Assembly (NCBI GenBank): GCA_019118345.1
Contig: DWZD01000053.1
Location: 124,001-188,000, forward strand
Direction: 5' to 3'
Origin: Candidatus Desulfovibrio intestinavium
GTDB taxonomy: Bacteria; Desulfobacterota; Desulfovibrionia; Desulfovibrionales; Desulfovibrionaceae
Length of the DNA: 64,000 nucleotides
Of this stretch, positions 51,991-59,653 are shown piece by piece. The position numbers were made by a program, and so were the translations under genes. Position 1 is the first letter of the stretch; every line of letters starts with the position of its first letter. The notes under the pieces are model-generated. The model worked only from the letters and a program-made list of their open reading frames with translations, was not told the DNA's origin and searched no databases.

Positions 51991-53655
51991 ATGAACAAGA
52001 CCATCATCTACATCGCCAGAAGCATCCTGACCATGAACCCGGATCAACCCCGTGCCACGGCCGTGGCCGTGCGTGACGGGCGCGTGCTTTCCGTGGGCGG
52101 CCTTGAAGACATCATCCATTGGCTGAAAAAATCCCCCTTCCTGCCCTATGAGGTGGAAACCCTCTTTGCCGACAAGATCCTCATGCCCGGCCTCGTGGAC
52201 GCGCACACCCATCTTGCTTCGCTGGCGCTGGAATACGCGCATACCTTTGTTGCCCAGGCACCCTGGCCCCGCCCCGAGGGCGGCTTCTTCCCCGTATATG
52301 GCGACAAGGCCGCCGTGCTTGCGCGCCTGCGGGAGGCGGATGCCCGATTGCCCGACAATGAAATTCTCTGGGGCGTCCATTATGACGACAACCAGATCGG
52401 CAGCCCCCTGACGCGGGAAGAACTGGACGCCGTATCGCCCAGCCGGCCCATACTGATCAGCAACATGGTCTTTCACCGTTTCTGGGTCAACAGCGCCATG
52501 CTGCGCAAAGCCGGCATCGGCAAGGACAGCGGCCTGCCCGGCGTCTGCTATGCCCCGGACGGCGAACCTGACGGCACCCTGCTGGAAGCGCGTGGGCTGG
52601 CCCGCATCCTGCCGGCCTGTCCCCAGCTCATGCGGCTGACCGAGGAAAAGATACGGCACGTTCTGCCCCTGTTTACCCGGCAGGGCGTCACCACCCTCTG
52701 CGAGGCGGCTTTTGGCGCCTTCGGCGGCTATGAAAACGAGTATGCCGCCCTGAATGCGGCCATGCGCGATGCCCCCTTGCGCGTCATGGCCCTCCCCTTT
52801 TACCACGGGCAGGTGCCGGGAGCCGCGAGCCTTGAGGACAAGGCGGCCTATTTTCAACAGCTTGCACCGTCCGCCAAGGTTCGGTTCGGCGCAATCAAGC
52901 TCTATTGCGACGGTTCCATCATCTCCCATACCGCGCCGCTTGACTGGCCGGGCTTCTGGGACGGAAGCCCGAATCCCGCCATGCAGCATTCCCGGGAGGA
53001 AATCTTTGAGGCCCTCATCGGCTTCCATCTGCGGGGCATGCAGACCATAACCCATACCAATACCAACCTCGCCTGCCAGATCGTGCTCGACGCCGTCGAG
53101 GAAGCGCAGTCGCGTTGCTGCCGCCCGGACATCCGGCACAGGATGGATCACTGTTACGGCATTACGCCCGAACAGCTGCGCCGGGCAAAGGCCCTGGGCG
53201 TTGCGGTGCAATTCTTCACGCCGCAAATATGGTACTACGGGGACGACCATCTGGCCTTGCAGGGGCCGGATCGCGCCCATGCCCTTGTGCCCACCGGCAC
53301 GGCGGAGCGACTGGGCGTCTCCTGGGGAATCCACTGTGACCCGCCCGGCACGCCCCAACTGCCCTGGACAGCCATCTGGGCGACGATGCAACGCCTGACC
53401 CAAAGCGGAATCGTGCTCGGCCCCGCGCAGAAAGTGCCGCTGGATGCGGTCTTGCGGGCCTTCACCACAGAACATGCCTGGCAGTTGCACATGGAAGACG
53501 AGGTGGGCAGCATCCGTCTGGGCAAGCAGGCGGATTTCTGTGTGCTGGAGGAAGATCCCTACGTCATGCCCCCGATGGAGCTGCGCCATATGCCTGTCTG
53601 GGGAACGGTCTTTGCCGGAGAGCCTTTTCAGGCCGCCTCGGCAAGCGGGGCATGA
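51991..53655 (+). CDS. YtcJ-like metal-dependent amidohydrolase
   Basis: Amidohydrolase of 554 residues of the amidohydrolase-3/YtcJ type. An N-terminal beta-sandwich part is followed by the metal motif VDAHTH (about residues 66-71), a central TIM barrel, HTNTN with a later HRMDHC carrying metal or catalytic His, and the C-terminal sandwich LGKQADFCVLEEDP. It would hydrolyse an amide or ureide bond in the cytosol. It is the last gene of the sigma-54 operon. Start at 51991; GGAG lies rather far upstream. Substrate unknown. Confidence 0.87.
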   Translation: MNKTIIYIARSILTMNPDQPRATAVAVRDGRVLSVGGLEDIIHWLKKSPFLPYEVETLFADKILMPGLVDAHTHLASLALEYAHTFVAQAPWPRPEGGFFPVYGDKAAVLARLREADARLPDNEILWGVHYDDNQIGSPLTREELDAVSPSRPILISNMVFHRFWVNSAMLRKAGIGKDSGLPGVCYAPDGEPDGTLLEARGLARILPACPQLMRLTEEKIRHVLPLFTRQGVTTLCEAAFGAFGGYENEYAALNAAMRDAPLRVMALPFYHGQVPGAASLEDKAAYFQQLAPSAKVRFGAIKLYCDGSIISHTAPLDWPGFWDGSPNPAMQHSREEIFEALIGFHLRGMQTITHTNTNLACQIVLDAVEEAQSRCCRPDIRHRMDHCYGITPEQLRRAKALGVAVQFFTPQIWYYGDDHLALQGPDRAHALVPTGTAERLGVSWGIHCDPPGTPQLPWTAIWATMQRLTQSGIVLGPAQKVPLDAVLRAFTTEHAWQLHMEDEVGSIRLGKQADFCVLEEDPYVMPPMELRHMPVWGTVFAGEPFQAASASGA

Positions 53656-53676
53656 TTCACTTGCGCCATGACCGGC

Positions 53677-53709
53677 ATCCTGCCCGCAAGCCGCCCCTGC
53701 GGGCAGGAT
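53677..53709. terminator. Bidirectional hairpin between converging genes
   Basis: An 11-bp stem ATCCTGCCCGC/GCGGGCAGGAT with an 11-base loop lies just after the amidohydrolase and touches the stop of the converging phosphatase gene. No T-run is seen. Confidence 0.5.
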
Positions 53710-54347
53710 CAGCCCTTCCCGACCGGGCCAATCCCTTCCCGATCCAGCCGCACGACGGCGGCAAAGGGCAGGGGCAGGCGCAAAACCTCCTGCAAAGGCA
53801 GAGCCAGCACATGGGCCATGAGGCAGCGGATGAGGCCCGCGTGACTGAGGAGCAGCAGGGATTCATCGGGATAACCGGCGGCAAGACGGCGCACCGCGGC
53901 CAGCGCCCGTTGCTGCGCCCCGGCAAAACTTTCGCCTCCCGGCGGCGCGGCGTGGGCCATGTCCGTGCCGCGCGCCGCCCACTGCGCCGGGAAGCGGCGG
54001 CGGATCTCCGCTTTCGGCAGTCCTTCCCACTGCCCCAAGGCGATTTCCGCCAGATCATCGTCCACCAGCAGGGGCGGCAGGCTGCCGTCAGCCCCGCGCA
54101 GGGCCTCGCGCACCAGAGCGGCGCTCTCGCGGCAACGGGAAAGGGGCGAGCTGATCAGCCGCAGGGGCGGCAGGCTGCCGTCAGCAGCCAGATCACGGCG
54201 CAAGGCCTGCGCGGCGCGGCGGATCTGCTCCCTGCCCGCCTCGCTCAGCGGCACATCCAGCCGCCCGTAGAGACGCCCACGCACGGCTTCCGTTACCGCG
54301 CCGTGCCGCATGCACAAAAGCTGCGGGAAACTGTCAGGGGCGTTCAT
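53709..54347 (-). CDS. Histidine phosphatase (phosphoglycerate mutase-like)
   Basis: Protein of 212 residues with the phosphohistidine motif MRHG (about residues 12-15), the Arg in RLYGRLDVPLSE, SSPLSRCRES, and the C-terminal LLLLSHAGLIR with the second catalytic His. It is similar to CobC alpha-ribazole phosphatase, but its neighbours point to the aldehyde oxidoreductase accessory cluster rather than to cobamide synthesis. It overlaps the MocA-HD gene by 14 bases and is the last gene of a long overlapped minus-strand series. Confidence 0.85.
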   Translation of the reverse strand: MNAPDSFPQLLCMRHGAVTEAVRGRLYGRLDVPLSEAGREQIRRAAQALRRDLAADGSLPPLRLISSPLSRCRESAALVREALRGADGSLPPLLVDDDLAEIALGQWEGLPKAEIRRRFPAQWAARGTDMAHAAPPGGESFAGAQQRALAAVRRLAAGYPDESLLLLSHAGLIRCLMAHVLALPLQEVLRLPLPFAAVVRLDREGIGPVGKG

Positions 54348-55548
54348 GCGACGGTTCTTCCGGCCCTCTGGCATGAGGGGCAAGGGCCTGCCGGGCAAGG
54401 CGCGCGGGATCGGCCTCCTCGCCCGCCCCGGCCAGCGGGGCAAGGGCCGCGGCAAGGGCGGCCTCCATAGCCAGCGCTCGCGCCTTGCGGCCTTCAATGG
54501 CCGCGCAGGCCGCCGCGTCCCCGGCATACAGCGCCAGCTTGTCGTCAAAGCGTTGGGCCACGCTCACCCACTCGCCGCCCCGGCAATGCTTGTCGGCCAG
54601 AAAAACCAGCTCCCGTTCCGTGAGCGACGCGGGCGCAACGGGCGTCATGTCCCGATGCGCGCCCACAATGGCCGCCAGCCGGGGAAAGCCGTAACGGGCG
54701 AGCAGGCGCGCGCCCGCCGCCTCATGTTCGGCTTCGCCCTTGCAGATGTCGTGCAGCAGGCCGGCGGCAAGGCAGAGCGCCGCGTCGGGCAGCGGGGCCG
54801 CCCCCTCACGCTGCCGCGCCCGGGCCAGAGCCTGCGCAAGGGCCTGCGCCACTGCGCCCACGGCCCGCGCATGCCGCAGACCCCGTTCCGGCGTCCCCCG
54901 CAGGCGCAGCCATTCCCCGGCCTCGGCAGGACTGGGGCTGTCCGCCCCCCGGGCAAGTTCACACAGGGCTGCGTAGTCTTTTGGACTGTCCATATCCCGC
55001 AGCATGAGGGCATCCGCCACCGGCACATGACGCAGGGGCAGATGCGCGAGCACGGCCCGCAGGCCGCCTTCCCCGTCCGCAGCCAGAATGGATGGCAGGA
55101 GCGCGGCAGGCAGAAAGACGGGATGCCCCTCCGCCCCCGCAAAGGTGGGAATGAGGGCCGCCCCGGGGAAGGACGCCGCCGCCTCGCCAAGGCTGATCAC
55201 CGTCAGCGGCCGCACCAGCGGCACGTCCACAGGCTGCAGAAACACGCCGTCAAGCGAGGCGAAGGTCGGACTGCGCAACACGGCCTCCAGCCCCGTGCGC
55301 ACCGAGGAAAACATGCCCGCTTCCGGCTGCGGATTGCGGACGGCCTCCAGCCCGAGGGCCGCGCAGGCCGCTTCCACAGCCCCGGCATGAAAGCCGGTCA
55401 CCACACGGCAGGCGGCGGCGCCGGCCCAGAGACGCGCCAGCCGGGACAGGGCATGATCGCCGGGCGCATCCGACAGGGGCAAAAGCGCCTTGCAGCGCCC
55501 CATACGGCTGGCCTGACCGGCCGCCAGAATCACGACGTCATGGCGCAT
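54334..55548 (-). CDS. MocA-like nucleotidyltransferase fused to an HD domain
   Basis: Fusion protein of 404 residues. The N-terminal half is a MobA/MocA-type NTP transferase (VVILAAGQASRMG, residues 5-17; QPVDVP for metal binding around 105-110), as used to make molybdopterin cytosine dinucleotide. The C-terminal half is an HD phosphohydrolase (RHARAV at 225-230 and LLHDICKGEAEHEAAG from about 264). It resembles the DVU_1551-type NTP transferases of Desulfovibrio. Placement in the same series as an aldehyde oxidoreductase fits cofactor supply for that enzyme. Start at 55548 follows GGAGGAAAGG. Confidence 0.85.
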   Translation of the reverse strand: MRHDVVILAAGQASRMGRCKALLPLSDAPGDHALSRLARLWAGAAACRVVTGFHAGAVEAACAALGLEAVRNPQPEAGMFSSVRTGLEAVLRSPTFASLDGVFLQPVDVPLVRPLTVISLGEAAASFPGAALIPTFAGAEGHPVFLPAALLPSILAADGEGGLRAVLAHLPLRHVPVADALMLRDMDSPKDYAALCELARGADSPSPAEAGEWLRLRGTPERGLRHARAVGAVAQALAQALARARQREGAAPLPDAALCLAAGLLHDICKGEAEHEAAGARLLARYGFPRLAAIVGAHRDMTPVAPASLTERELVFLADKHCRGGEWVSVAQRFDDKLALYAGDAAACAAIEGRKARALAMEAALAAALAPLAGAGEEADPARLARQALAPHARGPEEPSHERP

Positions 55549-55574
55549 GGCCTTTCCTCCATCTGCGGCACAGA

Positions 55575-56696
55575 TCACCGGGAATCCCCCGCCGCCCCGC
55601 CCTTGGCCGGATGCGTCAGGCGCAGCCCCTCCGGCCCGCGCTCGATACGTCCCAGCACCGCCCGCAGGCGCGGCAGGGGGCTGCCGCAGGCGCAGGGCCG
55701 TTCGTCAAGCCTGACCATATCCCCGGTGCGGTAGCGGATCAGCGGCATGGCCTCGCGTTGCAGGGTCGTGAGCACGAGTTCGCCGGGCTGTCCGGGCGGC
55801 AGGGGTGCGTCGCCAAGCGGATCGACGACCTCGGGCAGCAAATCGAGGGCCTGCCAGTGCAGACCGTCACAGGCCGGGCATTCCACAGCCCCGGCAAAGG
55901 CGCTTTCCGTGGAGCCGTAATGCTCCAGCAGCGGGATGCCCCAGGCTTGCCGGGCCGCTGCGCGCAGATCGGGATCCAGCCAGTCCGCCGCGCTGAGGAT
56001 GCCGGATACGCCGGGCAGGGCCGACGGGCAGCAGCGCAGCAGGCCGCGCAACTGGCCGGGCAGCAGGAGCAGCACACGGGCCGGGCCTGCGACGCACAAG
56101 GCCCGTTCGACCTGCGCCCGCAAGGGGGCAAGGGCGGCCTCGCCGGCCCCGGCGGCTGCCAGCAGGCTTTCGGCCAGCCCGCCGTCCGTCTCCACGCCGA
56201 TGCCCTGCGGCGCAAGGCCCTGCCGCAAGAGATCGGCAATGCCCTGCGGCCGGTGCGCCCCGGGCAACAGCACGCATACCGTCTGCCCCGGCCGGGCCAG
56301 AAAACGCATGCCCACGGCAAAGAAATCGCGCGTCCGGGCCAGATCGCGCAAACTGAAGGCCAGTCGCTTGGGCTGCCCCGTGCTGCCGGACGTCTGGACG
56401 CTCACCATGCGTTCCACATGGGAATGGGAGACGCAAAGCAGATCTTCCCAGCGGCGCACATCTTCGGCCGTGGTGAAGGGCAGGCGAGACAGTTCCGACA
56501 GGCAGGACAGCGGCTCCTGCCCGGCCAGCCGTCGGCCGTACAGGCGGCTGTGGCGCACGGCATGCCGCAATTGGGCATTGAGCAGTTCCCGCCGCCGGGC
56601 CGCCAGCCGGGCGGGCAGCTCCGCCGGACAGGAGGCCCCGCACTCTCCGGCCAGCCAGGCGTCCAGCGCGTGGGCAAAGGGCGCGTCAGACTTCAT
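55575..56696 (-). CDS. PaaK-like AMP-dependent CoA ligase
   Basis: Adenylate-forming enzyme of 373 residues, shorter than standard phenylacetate-CoA ligase. The phosphate loop is QTSGSTGQPKRL, and the adenine motif is EHYGSTESAFAG. The C-terminal part has YRTGDMVRL and a CxC pair (CACGSPLPRL). It resembles the DVU_1553-type ligases found in aldehyde oxidoreductase clusters of Desulfovibrio. The substrate acid is unknown. Start at 56696 is chosen over an upstream reading because GAGG precedes it; it overlaps the radical SAM gene by 11 bases. Confidence 0.83.
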   Translation of the reverse strand: MKSDAPFAHALDAWLAGECGASCPAELPARLAARRRELLNAQLRHAVRHSRLYGRRLAGQEPLSCLSELSRLPFTTAEDVRRWEDLLCVSHSHVERMVSVQTSGSTGQPKRLAFSLRDLARTRDFFAVGMRFLARPGQTVCVLLPGAHRPQGIADLLRQGLAPQGIGVETDGGLAESLLAAAGAGEAALAPLRAQVERALCVAGPARVLLLLPGQLRGLLRCCPSALPGVSGILSAADWLDPDLRAAARQAWGIPLLEHYGSTESAFAGAVECPACDGLHWQALDLLPEVVDPLGDAPLPPGQPGELVLTTLQREAMPLIRYRTGDMVRLDERPCACGSPLPRLRAVLGRIERGPEGLRLTHPAKGGAAGDSR

Positions 56697-58149
56697 GGGG
56701 CCTCGATTCGGCATGGGCACAGGCCAGCCGCCCGGGATAGAGCATGCGGCCATCCGCGGCGGTCAGATTGTGCAGGCAGAAGGGGATCATGCGCCCGTCG
56801 GGCCGCATGACGTGAATGCAGCAGCCGCGCACGCGCTCCACATCCAGATCGAGGGCGTCCTGAAAGGCCATGCAGGAAAGGGTGAAACGGCGCTCCACGC
56901 CCGCGCGGGCCAGAAAGCGGCTGAAATCGTCGGCAGCCGAACCGGGCACGGCGGCGCGTTCCGCGCCTGTCCAGTGCGTGGCCACGAACTGCCGCGAGCG
57001 GCGCGCGCCTTCGGCGGCCTCCAGCGGGGGCAGGGCCGCGCCCGCACGGAGTACGGACGGGGAAGGCCCGCAACAGGCTGCGGCGGCATCGGCCAGCAGG
57101 CGCAGGCCGGGCTGTCCGTCCGGCCCGGTCTCGCGCGCGTAGACGGCGCTGAAGGAGCAGAGGGAATGCTCGCAGCCCGGCGGGTGCACATGTTCGGGCC
57201 GCACAAGTTCCGGAGCCTGCTCGCAAAGGGCGGCCAGAACGTCAAAGAGCGGCAGGCGGGGCGCGGCGGTCAGCTCGCCGGGATAGCGGCCGAAATGCGC
57301 CAGCGGCTGCAGATGCAGGCCGCGCACCGTCGGCCCCAGCCGCAGGGCCAGACGCAGCAGATCCCCCACCCGGGGCAGGCTGGAATGCGGTTCCAACGTC
57401 GCCACCAGTACCACGCCCAGCCCGGCGGCCTGACAATGGCGCACCGCCGCTTCCTTGCAGGCCACAAGACTTTCGCCGCCGGGCAGACGCCCGCGCAGGG
57501 GGGCGCAGGCCGCGTCATCCGGCGCATCCCATTGCAGGTAGACCGAATCCAGCCCGGCTTCGCGCAGGCGCACGGCGTAGGCCGCCTCACGCCCCAGCCT
57601 GAGGCCGTTGCTGTTGACCTGAATGAGGCCGAAGCCGCGCGCCCGCACGCGGCGGATGATCTCCGGCAGATCCTCGCGCAAGGTGGGTTCGCCGCCGGAA
57701 AGCTGCACATTGCAGCCCGGCGAGACCTGCCGCAGACGATCCAGCTGGAAGTCCACAACCGCAAGGGGCACGTCCTGGCTGCCGTCATCCGCACCGGCGG
57801 ACGCAAAGCAGACCGGGCAGGCCATGTTGCAGCGCAGGGTCACTTCCAGCAGGGCGGTACAGGTGTGCTGAGCATGGGACGGGCAGAGGCCGCAATCGTA
57901 GGGGCAGCCCTGCGCCTCCCCGGTCAGGGGGTGGGTCGGATAGGACGGCGTCTTGGGCCGCTGCCAGCCTTCAAAGCTCGGCAGGCCGTCCGTCTCCCGC
58001 AGGACAGGCACGGAAAACGCCCCGTGCTGCGGACAGGACTTGACAAACCTGACGGTACCGCCCTGCCGGACATAGGCTGCGTCAATGCGCCGCAGACAGA
58101 TCGGGCAAAGGCTCAGCGTCCGGTGCAGGATACGCTTTTCCGCGCTCAC
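56686..58149 (-). CDS. Radical SAM protein, TrsS/MJ0619-like
   Basis: Radical SAM protein of 487 residues. An N-terminal zinc-ribbon-like part (CPIC at 15-18, CPQHG at 39-43) and a CPYDCGLC cluster (82-89) precede the radical SAM cysteines 107, 111 and 114 (CNMACPVC). The pattern is that of the MJ0619/tetraether-synthase superfamily and of the protein annotated TrsS in Desulfovibrio. Several Cys in the C-terminal part could hold another cluster. It overlaps its neighbours at both ends. The reaction is unknown; a role in maturing the adjacent aldehyde oxidoreductase is inferred from gene order. Confidence 0.83.
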   Translation of the reverse strand: MSAEKRILHRTLSLCPICLRRIDAAYVRQGGTVRFVKSCPQHGAFSVPVLRETDGLPSFEGWQRPKTPSYPTHPLTGEAQGCPYDCGLCPSHAQHTCTALLEVTLRCNMACPVCFASAGADDGSQDVPLAVVDFQLDRLRQVSPGCNVQLSGGEPTLREDLPEIIRRVRARGFGLIQVNSNGLRLGREAAYAVRLREAGLDSVYLQWDAPDDAACAPLRGRLPGGESLVACKEAAVRHCQAAGLGVVLVATLEPHSSLPRVGDLLRLALRLGPTVRGLHLQPLAHFGRYPGELTAAPRLPLFDVLAALCEQAPELVRPEHVHPPGCEHSLCSFSAVYARETGPDGQPGLRLLADAAAACCGPSPSVLRAGAALPPLEAAEGARRSRQFVATHWTGAERAAVPGSAADDFSRFLARAGVERRFTLSCMAFQDALDLDVERVRGCCIHVMRPDGRMIPFCLHNLTAADGRMLYPGRLACAHAESRPHEV

Positions 58150-58625
58150 GCCTGCCCCGTGTGCGCCATGATGTCGAGATCATAGGACTGCACAAGCTCG
58201 AGCAGCCTTTCCCAGGCTTCCGCCAGCAGATCCCCGCAACCCGCCGGATCCGGCGGCCCGGCCTGCGCGGCCTCGCCGCGCTCTCCCGCCAGCCCCTGCG
58301 CCACGCAGCCGCAGTTGATGCCGCCGAAGGCATTGACGCGATCATAAAACCATTGCGCATAGTCATTGAGCAAGGCGGGCAGCAGGGGATGGGCTTCCTC
58401 CGTGTCCGCGCCCTTGCCCGCCACGAGGGCCAGGGCGCAGGCCCCGCCGGTGAGCAGGCCGCAGGGGCCGTCCGACTGGCCGATGCCCACGCACAGCCCC
58501 TGCGCGGCCCGCACGAGCGCCGGATTTTCCTCGCCCCGCGCCTGCAACGTCAAAAGCAGCAAAAGCTGACTGCAACAATAGCCCTGCCGTACCCACGGCA
58601 GCAATTCCAGCATGAGCGGATGCAT
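58146..58625 (-). CDS. C-GCAxxG-C-C family protein
   Basis: Protein of 159 residues with the redox-type Cys pattern of this family: CCSQ (about residues 17-20), a central DGPCGLLTGGACAL, and NCGC near residue 105. It is comparable to DVU_1555-type proteins in the same gene order. The family is small and probably redox-active or metal-binding, with no known reaction. The start follows GGGGGAA. It overlaps the start of the radical SAM gene by 4 bases, so translation is coupled. Confidence 0.83.
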   Translation of the reverse strand: MHPLMLELLPWVRQGYCCSQLLLLLTLQARGEENPALVRAAQGLCVGIGQSDGPCGLLTGGACALALVAGKGADTEEAHPLLPALLNDYAQWFYDRVNAFGGINCGCVAQGLAGERGEAAQAGPPDPAGCGDLLAEAWERLLELVQSYDLDIMAHTGQA

Positions 58626-58643
58626 GCTTCCCCCTTTTTCGGA

Positions 58644-59441
58644 TCAATCCTTCACCTCGCGCACGGCCAGCCACACGCCGTAGCCCGGGCGCTCCCCGCC
58701 CGGCCTGCCGCAGAGGCCCAGATCGCGCAGGCTTGCCGCGTCCCCGTACCAGACGAGGCTGGCCGCCAGCCGGGCCAGTTCGCGGCTTTCATCATGGAAG
58801 GCGAGCAGCCGCAAACCCGCGCCGCGCATCAGCCCTTCCCACGCCTCGCGGGATCGCGCTCCGGCGGCGCACCCCGCCGGACAGACGGACACGGCCTCCC
58901 CCCCGCAGCCGCATGCTTCGCCGCAGCCGCAGCGGGCCGCCGCCATTGCCGCGCCGCCGCGCCGCATCAGATCGCTGAAGCCCAGCACGCCGCCGGGCCG
59001 CAGCAAGCGGGCGGCCTCGGCAAAAAAGGCTTCCGGCGCGGGCAGGAGCGAGGCCACGCACTGACACAGCACGGCATCGGCCCATGCGTCCGGCAGGGGT
59101 ATGCGGCAGATGTCCGCCACGCCGAAAAGGGCACGCCCGGATGCGGCCTCCGACGCGACGCCATGCCGGGCAAGCGCCGCCTCCGTGCGCCATGCGGCAT
59201 GGGGCGTGCGATCCAGCCCCACGGCCAGCTCGCCCCGCGCGGCCAGCATCCGCACCGTCCCGCCCGGGCCGCAGCCCGCGTCCAGCACGCGCAGCGGACG
59301 GTCGCGTTGCGCCCCGTCCCCCGTGCTGTCCAGAGCCGCCGCGCAGGCCAGCCAGAGCCGCTCACTGGCCGCCGCGCCGCCGGGATGCCATTCCCCGCCG
59401 CTGATCCGCTGAAAAAGCGGATGGGCATAGGGCAGGCTCAT
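58644..59441 (-). CDS. SAM-dependent methyltransferase with Cys-rich insertion
   Basis: Class I methyltransferase of 265 residues. The SAM loop is LDAGCGPGG (about residues 53-61), followed by VGLDRTP and DAVLCQCVAS. An insertion at 171-191 holds six cysteines (CGCGEACGCGGE then VCPAGC) and probably binds a metal or cluster. This is the DVU_1556 type. It starts within the stop of the zinc-ribbon gene (ATGA). Substrate unknown. Confidence 0.85.
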   Translation of the reverse strand: MSLPYAHPLFQRISGGEWHPGGAAASERLWLACAAALDSTGDGAQRDRPLRVLDAGCGPGGTVRMLAARGELAVGLDRTPHAAWRTEAALARHGVASEAASGRALFGVADICRIPLPDAWADAVLCQCVASLLPAPEAFFAEAARLLRPGGVLGFSDLMRRGGAAMAAARCGCGEACGCGGEAVSVCPAGCAAGARSREAWEGLMRGAGLRLLAFHDESRELARLAASLVWYGDAASLRDLGLCGRPGGERPGYGVWLAVREVKD

Positions 59442-59653
59442 TTGTCTTCCAGCAGGCGTTCCACTTCCAGCATCTTGCCTTCGGCCAGCGAGCGCGGAAT
59501 CATGGTCAGGCCGCACTGCGGGCAACGCGGCAGAAAAACGTCAAAGGCGCTGTGCAGATATTCCGCCTGCACCTTGCCCTGTTCCAGCGCACAGCCGCAG
59601 CGTCCGCAGCGCCACGGCCCCCCGTCCGGGGCATAATTCGGCCCCATGCTCAT
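59438..59653 (-). CDS. Small zinc-ribbon redox protein
   Basis: Protein of 71 residues with two CxxC knuckles (Cys16/19 and Cys44/47, plus Cys21), a rubredoxin/zinc-ribbon pattern. It resembles the DVU_1557 family in the same order. The start at 59653 follows GGAGGAG and overlaps the preceding stop by ATGA; a longer upstream reading is not needed. Confidence 0.83.
   Translation of the reverse strand: MSMGPNYAPDGGPWRCGRCGCALEQGKVQAEYLHSAFDVFLPRCPQCGLTMIPRSLAEGKMLEVERLLEDK

Noticed and set aside
53709..54347. CobC (alpha-ribazole phosphatase)
   Set aside because: The fold fits, but neighbours are aldehyde oxidoreductase accessory genes and the cobamide genes lie 36 kb away, so a cob name is not justified.
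54310..55734. Plus-strand frame of 474 codons
   Set aside because: It is the antisense shadow of the MocA-HD gene.
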